Source: Diplonema japonicum
Taxonomy: Eukaryota > Euglenozoa > Diplonemea > Diplonemida > Diplonemidae
NCBI GenBank assembly: GCA_964019335.1
Contig: OZ025735.1
Span: 225,001-289,000, forward strand
Reading direction: 5' to 3'
DNA: 64,000 nt
Both the position numbers and the translations under genes were made by a program. Shown piece after piece: positions 58,873-64,000 of the stretch (position 1 is the stretch's first letter; every line of letters starts with the position of its first letter). Under the pieces are notes generated by a model that had not been told where the DNA came from, did not search any database, and worked only from the letters and a program-made list of their open reading frames with translations.

Positions 58873-61095
58873 ATGGAGCAGTCCACAGACATCGGGTCGT
58901 GGTCTGTGCAGGATGTTTGTTTGAATCTTAAAGGGCAAGTATGGGCGGATACAAATCTACTTAACGAGCTTTCAAAACATGAGATCGACGGCGCCGCCTT
59001 GTTAGAGCTGACAAAACACGACTTACGCGATGATTTCGGGATAAAAGAGCTTGGCAAGATTAAAAGAATCCTCCGCTCGCTTTCAAAAATGAAAAAGCAC
59101 AGTAAAAGGCGACACACAGCACCAACACCATCTGTGCCTGTGTACCATGAAGATGAAAAGAATGCTTCTCGTGCAGCGCCGCACACTCCAGATCTTCAAA
59201 CATTCGATCTCCCCATCGAGGATGAAGACCTGGTTAGCTCTGCAGATCAACAAGCAAATAGTTCAATACCACCCCGACCGGCACCTCCATCGCCCACACC
59301 TCTTGCCGCCGCTCCACCGCCTTGCACACCACCACCTTTCAACGAAGCCGATCTCGGAGCATTGGACATGGATATCATAGAGCTTGAGGATCTTGTCCCA
59401 GATTCTTTCACGCCGATAGAAGTTCTTGAAGAGGGTAATAATATCCCCCCTCGGCCTGTCACCGCTATAGGGCATCGTCCTCTTAATGGAATGGACTGCG
59501 GGCACCAACATGTGTGGGCTGATGACCCTGCTGTTCATATCTCAAAAGCGTCGGATTTATTGCACGACCACTCTTCAGAGGAGCTCACCCCGGAGGTTAT
59601 AAAACAGCTGTCGGACAAACCGTGGGATGTGTCACGTCCATCGCCGATCCCACGCCCCCCTGCGTCGGAGGGACCTCCTGGGAGACGGTTGCCGTCCGGA
59701 CAACGCATGCCGGATTGGGTCGACACACCGTGGGAACCGCCGCAGCTTCTATGCCATACGCAACCATTGGGGTTGTTGAAACGCGATAAAAAGGGGAACT
59801 TCGACATCGATCTCAACGCACCGCCGCACCACAACGGGATACTCGAGCAGGAGAGAAGGTACAGCGACTTACAAGAACTGTACACAACGTGGGTGACATG
59901 CACGGGAGACGACGGACCGGAGAGGTTCATTGCGTTTGAAGGGCTGGGCAGTGTGTTGATGGAGTTCTGCGGGTGGTCGGAGGAGGAGGGCGAGTTCAAC
60001 ACAACGTTGATAATGAACGAGATCGACAGCAACTCGGACGGGCAGCTTGACTGGCATGAGTTCTTCGTGTTCATGACGAGGATCACGCGTAGCATGCCGC
60101 CGACAGCGTTCGACAACCTTGTTACATTCTTCACGTGCTGCGTGGAGGGCGTCAACAAAAGACGGGAGGTAGAACGCCGCGAGGCCACCATTCGAAAAAT
60201 ATTCCACAAGATAGCCGACGATAACTCATGGTACATCTCTGAGAAAACCCTCCGAGACGTCGTGGTGCACCTTCGCAACGACGATGAAACCAGCGATGTC
60301 TCAGAACTAATCAGACAAGGCGACACAGGTGTGTGCGATGGTGTTCTTGATGAAGATGAAGTGGTCTGCCTGCTCACTAAGCTATGCGGAGAAGATTGTT
60401 CCGGTGCTGAGTTCGATCTCATGATGTTCCGCCTTGACAGAGCCATATCAACACGTAACAAGGAAGCTCCCAATCACATCAGCAAGGCGCCTAAGCTCAC
60501 TACTGATGACATAGATACCCTTGTTTCTCTTTCACCCTCCTCGTCCCCTCTAATCTTGCATGGTAACGGTGCTGACCCGACCAATGTCATATCAGAGTCC
60601 GCCACGTCTTGCGAGGTCCACCTTCGACTGCTTTTCGTCTCCTCAGATAAATCAGCTCGAACTGCATTGTGCTCGTTGGTCCGAAATGGGTTTTCCAAAG
60701 GAGAATGGCTTTGTTTCAGCATCGACCACACCTATCAGGGTTCCGACAAATTTTTAAGAGAGGTAAAAGGAAAACAAAAAAAAAAATAAAAAAATAAAAA
60801 AAAAAATAAAAATACCACAGATTGGTGTGAAATTGCAAACAGAATCCCCTTGGTCCATACACAGGAAATTCCGGCTTTGGATTTACACCCCTCAGCCATG
60901 CATCATACCCTCCATACTGTCGATCCGTTCTGTTGTATGAGTGGGGGGTTTTTTTGTTTTTAACACCTACACTTTCTACAGCTAATTGATATTTCCGACT
61001 TGGACCTAACTTCTATCATCTCCACCCTTGAGAAGAAGAGGAACCATGGGCATGGACACATCGCGATGCAGGCATTCCACAGGCGCCCTACCTGA
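58873..61095 (+). CDS. SAM-domain and EF-hand protein
   Basis: Exons 58873-60762, 60821-60934 and 60982-61095 (TGA) give 705 residues. An N-terminal SAM-like domain (1-75: WSVQDVCLNLKGQVWADTNL, then HEIDGAALLELTKHDLRDDF and GIKELGKIKRILRSL). A Pro-rich linker follows (PPRPAPPSPTPLAAAPPPC). Calcium-binding regions follow: one clear EF-hand (NEIDSNSDGQLDWHEFFVFM, about 387-406) and a degenerate second (DTGVCDGVLDEDEVVCLL). The last two exons give ESPWSIHRKFRLWIYTPQPC and SDLDLTSIISTLEKKR. SAM domains join partners, so a Ca2+-responsive scaffold is likely. Adjacent to the EF-hand channel, but a functional link is only a guess. Confidence 0.75.
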
Positions 61096-61210
61096 GTTCA
61101 CAACACATTAAAAAAGAAATACATAGTTCGCGCACATTTATATGTGCTAACCTTAGTTTAAGTTTATTTTCTTTTTCTTGTTACCTTTGATACACGGCAT
61201 GTTTTTTCGC

Positions 61211-61212
61211 AG
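61211..61212 (+). promoter_or_regulatory. candidate trans-splice acceptor, 2 nt from ATG
   Basis: TTTTTTCGCAG is followed by GT and then the ATG at 61215. The preceding gene stops at 61095, so no untranslated first exon with a donor fits. Strongest spliced-leader candidate in the window. Confidence 0.5.
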
Positions 61213-61214
61213 GT

Positions 61215-64000
61215 ATGCCTAGATATTTCACCTCTGCCGGCAGAGGTCTGGCGAGGCTGCTGTGCCTCGTTGTAGGGTTTGCAGGGATGTGCAGCAGCCA
61301 CACGTTGTCGTTCGGGGACTACAGCTACAAGGTGAGCGGATCGCCTGCTGGGTTCCAGGTGTGGACGACTGCCCCGTCGCACAAGATCACGGTGGACCAC
61401 GCACTCCCGAGCGGGGAAAAGGGGTCGCTGTTCCTGAGTGCTGCGCGGCACGAGTTCGAGCCGCTCCAGGTGATCATCCAAGGGACGACGGCGGGGAGCT
61501 GCGCTGTGGAGCTGGAGATGGGGACGGTGGAGAAGGTGGGGATGCACAAGGGGGGCTTCGTGGACGGGTTGCTGGACACGCTGACACCGCTGGCTGGGAT
61601 GACGACGACGGGGACAACGACGACGGCGACGCTTGCGGTGGACGGGGGCTCGAAGCAGACGGTCCTGTGGCTGACGGTGTACGTTCCCTACACGGCGACG
61701 GTGAGCGGGATGCAGACGGGGCTCGGGAAGCTCCGGCTGACGCCACCAGGGAGCTCGACCCCTTTCGAGATCCCGATCGACATGTACGTGTACAACTTCC
61801 AACTCTCGGCGGAGCTGAACTACGTGAACCACATGACCCTCGGGCTGACGGGGACGGTCCACTCGGACGAGGACGTGGCGAAGCAGATCCTGTTCGACCA
61901 CCGGATGACACCGAAGGGCGGGGCGACCTGGCCGAGCGGCTTCAACTACCAGGTGGCGTGGGAGACCAACAGCAACCCTGACAAGTGCAGCAAGTTCTAC
62001 GACGAGCCGAACGAGAGCCCACCATACTCGCTGCACCACCTTGCCCCGAAGTATGTGAAGGGGGAAGGGTGGAACTGCGCGGGCTTCCCAATCCACATGG
62101 CGGTGCAGTTTGTGAACAACAACACCCCGCGCCCGACGAGCTTCTGTGGGGAGAGCGTCGGGTCGGACCCGAAGGGGACCCCTGCCTACAACGCCGCTTG
62201 GGGAAAGTACATCGGGGAGCTTGGGAAGTACGTGAAGGACAACGGCTACGGAGACAAGGTCTTCTACTACACGATGAACGAGCCTCAGGATGCGGCGGAT
62301 GACGACACGGCGGTCGCCCTGTGCGAGCTCTCCCGAAGCGTTGCCCCCGATCTCATGATCTGCGTGAGCGAGGAACCCAAACCCGAGATTGCAGAGAGGT
62401 GCGCCTACGACATCTGGGCCTCTGCCCTTCGCGAGTACAACCAAACCTACGCCTGGAAGAGGCAGGAGCAAGGGATCCCGGGTGAGCGGGTCTGGCTCTA
62501 CTCCCTCCCTCAGGACCCGGACCCGTACCCGAACCCCTCCCAAACGGACAGGCAAGGGATGCACTCTCGTATCTGGGGCTTCCTGTCTTGGTCCCTTCGC
62601 ACCCAGGGTTACTGGTACTACGACGCGGGGACCTGGTTCAACAACAAGAACCCCACTGTGAGGCTTGAACTCTTCAGGGAGGCTTGGGAGGATTACGAGT
62701 ATGCTGCGTTAACAATAATTTGGATCATCTCCATTTTTCACTTCTTTTTAAAGGTACCTGTGGCTTGCAAACGGGAAGAAGCAACCGAAGCCCTGCACGA
62801 TGACAGCGGCTGACGTCCCTGCCTTCAGCGTGGCGAAAGGGCTGACGGACTGGACGACGAACGACGACGCGCTGATGAGCCTGCGACACCAACTGGGGCT
62901 GTACCTGGAAGGGTCCATCGCCTCCCCTCCTTCCCTGGTGGTGCCTCCTTCCCCTCCCCCCGCCCCCGTGTACATCAACTTCCAAGGGAGTTCCCCGAGT
63001 GCGGACCCCCTCGTGGTTGGGGGGAACACTTACGTGAAGATGGGGTGGGATGCCTACGACCCCGGGACGGGGATCGGCTGGGAGGGGCAGAACATCGGGA
63101 CATCCATCGTGAAAGACGGGTACCAGGACACAGGGAGCAAGGACGAGCTGTGGTACTCGTACCTGTTCGACGACTACGGGAGGGACAACGTGTTCAAGTA
63201 CCCGCTGAACCCGGGGACCTACGAGATCACTGTCGCGGTGGGGCGTCCTGGGAAGACCTACAACGACAAGTACAACGTGGTGGTGAACGGGGTGAAGGTG
63301 ATCGACAACTACCACTCGAAGGGGACAGGGGTGGACCAAACCCAGGCCTCCATCGTGATGGAAATCTCCAGCGGTCTCAGTGTTGTGTGGGGTGGGAAGG
63401 ACGACGGTGGGAGCTACGCCTACACCTTCATCGCCTGGATGACAGCGGTCCCTTCCAGTGCACCTGCAGGTCCTGACAACATGGTGGAGCTTGAGTGCCC
63501 GAAGCTCAACATCCCTGTTGTGGATGAGAGAACCTCCGCACCCTCTTGCAGGCCTTGCACCGTTGATCCTCCTGTTTGCAACCCGACGACTGCACCTGAT
63601 ACGAGCGCACCGGACACGAATACACCCGACACTGCTGCTCCTGATACCACTGCACCAGTAACCAGTGCTCCTGATACGAATGCACCTGTTACCAATGCAC
63701 CCGACACTGGTGCTCCTGATACCAATGCACCTATGACGAATGCACCCGACACAAGTGCTCCTGATACCAACCCACCAGACACCAATGCACCTATGACAAG
63801 TGCACCCGACACCAGTGCTCCTGATACCAATGCACCAGACACCAATGCACCTATGACGAATGCACCCGACACAAGTGCCCCTGACACCAATGCACCTGAC
63901 ACCAATGCACCCATCACAAATGCACCCGACACCAGTGCCCCCAATACTAATGCACCTGTTACGAATGCACCTCTTTCCAATGCACCCGACACTGGAGCTC
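61215..64000 (+). CDS. GC-rich secreted glycoside-hydrolase-like protein with mucin-like tail, 3'-partial
   Basis: Exons 61215-62698 and 62754 to the window end, split by a 55-nt AT-rich intron (GTATGC...TTTTTAAAG). The signal peptide is within residues 1-31 (LARLLCLVVGFAGM). The first domain resembles DUF4091/GH123-type glycoside hydrolases (SAARHEFEPLQVIIQ near the start, FYYTMNEPQDAADDDTA, WGFLSWSLRTQGYWYYDAGT, ending WEDYEYLWLANG). A malectin-like carbohydrate-binding domain follows (VYINFQGSSPSADPLVVGGN, GTYEITVAVGRPGKTYNDKY), then a Thr/Asp/Ala/Pro stalk from about 63590. Codons are strongly G/C-ending, unlike the neighbours. Likely a cell-surface or secreted polymer-degrading enzyme; substrate unknown. 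Confidence 0.7.
63590..64000 (+). repeat. coding minisatellite, Thr-Asn-Ala-Pro type
   Basis: Degenerate 15-bp units encode APDT(N/S)-like peptides more than 25 times in frame, running off the window. Typical of O-glycosylated stalks of surface or secreted proteins. Confidence 0.85.

Noticed and set aside
61164-62564. 466-codon open frame on the minus strand, and similar ones on both strands to 63.5 kb
   Set aside because: Shadow of the G/C-rich codon bias of the + strand gene. Composition is Arg/Val/His/Pro-dominated, no motif, and it would run against every host gene.
63420-63992. Minus-strand 190-codon repeat protein (GALVSGA units)
   Set aside because: Antisense reading of the Thr-Asn-Ala-Pro minisatellite.
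1-64000. CRISPR arrays, bacterial operons, rRNA genes, complete tRNA genes
   Set aside because: No regularly spaced repeats, no Shine-Dalgarno-type spacing, no rRNA-like or complete cloverleaf sequence; the window is eukaryotic with spliceosomal introns.

Overview
This is a nuclear segment of a eukaryotic microbe. Every convincing host gene (25, from the partial gene at the left edge to the partial gene at the right edge) lies on the + strand. Genes are separated by long homopolymer runs, most are broken only by tiny 39-78 nt GT-AG introns, and several start codons sit a few bases after a candidate splice acceptor with no donor in the same gene. One-way gene arrays plus spliced-leader-like acceptors suggest a euglenozoan. 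The mix of secreted carbohydrate enzymes, mobile-element-filled introns and A/T homopolymers fits a diplonemid best. That assignment is inference: no spliced-leader or rRNA gene is present to prove it. All three standard stop codons are used.

Layout. 0-2.2 kb: 3' part of an NADH-cytochrome b5 reductase gene whose last intron holds repeats. 2.6-4.5 kb: MNN1-type mannosyltransferase. 4.5-8.3 kb: gene-poor, with a terminal-inverted-repeat (TIR) element. 8.3-9.6 kb: secreted Sel1-repeat protein whose last visible intron runs into a mobile-element pile-up (palindrome, TIR element, non-LTR retrotransposon, miniature palindrome, degenerate piggyBac) up to 16.2 kb. 16.3-32.2 kb: coiled-coil/Ser-rich protein, NC-motif protein, large TPR protein, AMMECR1, alpha/beta hydrolase, GH35 beta-galactosidase, a 49-residue DPY-30/RIIa-like protein, an RRM-CID RNA-binding protein, an ankyrin protein and Arl8. 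33.5-42.2 kb: an unknown coiled-coil protein, a second truncated non-LTR element, a second degenerate piggyBac (minus strand), a P-loop kinase-like protein, a DeSI/PPPDE isopeptidase, a protein kinase and a UBL-ankyrin protein. 42.5-45.2 kb: a third TIR element and repeat fragments. 45.3-64 kb: ATAD5/Elg1-like clamp-unloader ATPase, rotatin-like centriole protein, an unknown protein, NOSIP, an EF-hand voltage-gated K+ channel, a SAM/EF-hand protein, and a GC-rich secreted glycoside-hydrolase-like protein with a mucin-like Thr/Ala/Pro tail that leaves the window.

The genes do not form one pathway. They look like an ordinary co-directional array of housekeeping, trafficking, RNA, cilium/centriole and secreted genes. 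Exon joins below were worked out by hand from reading phase and family conservation. Homopolymer lengths are the least certain part of both the sequence and the coordinates. The most distinctive signal is a class of mini-introns made almost entirely of adenines, with no pyrimidine tract.
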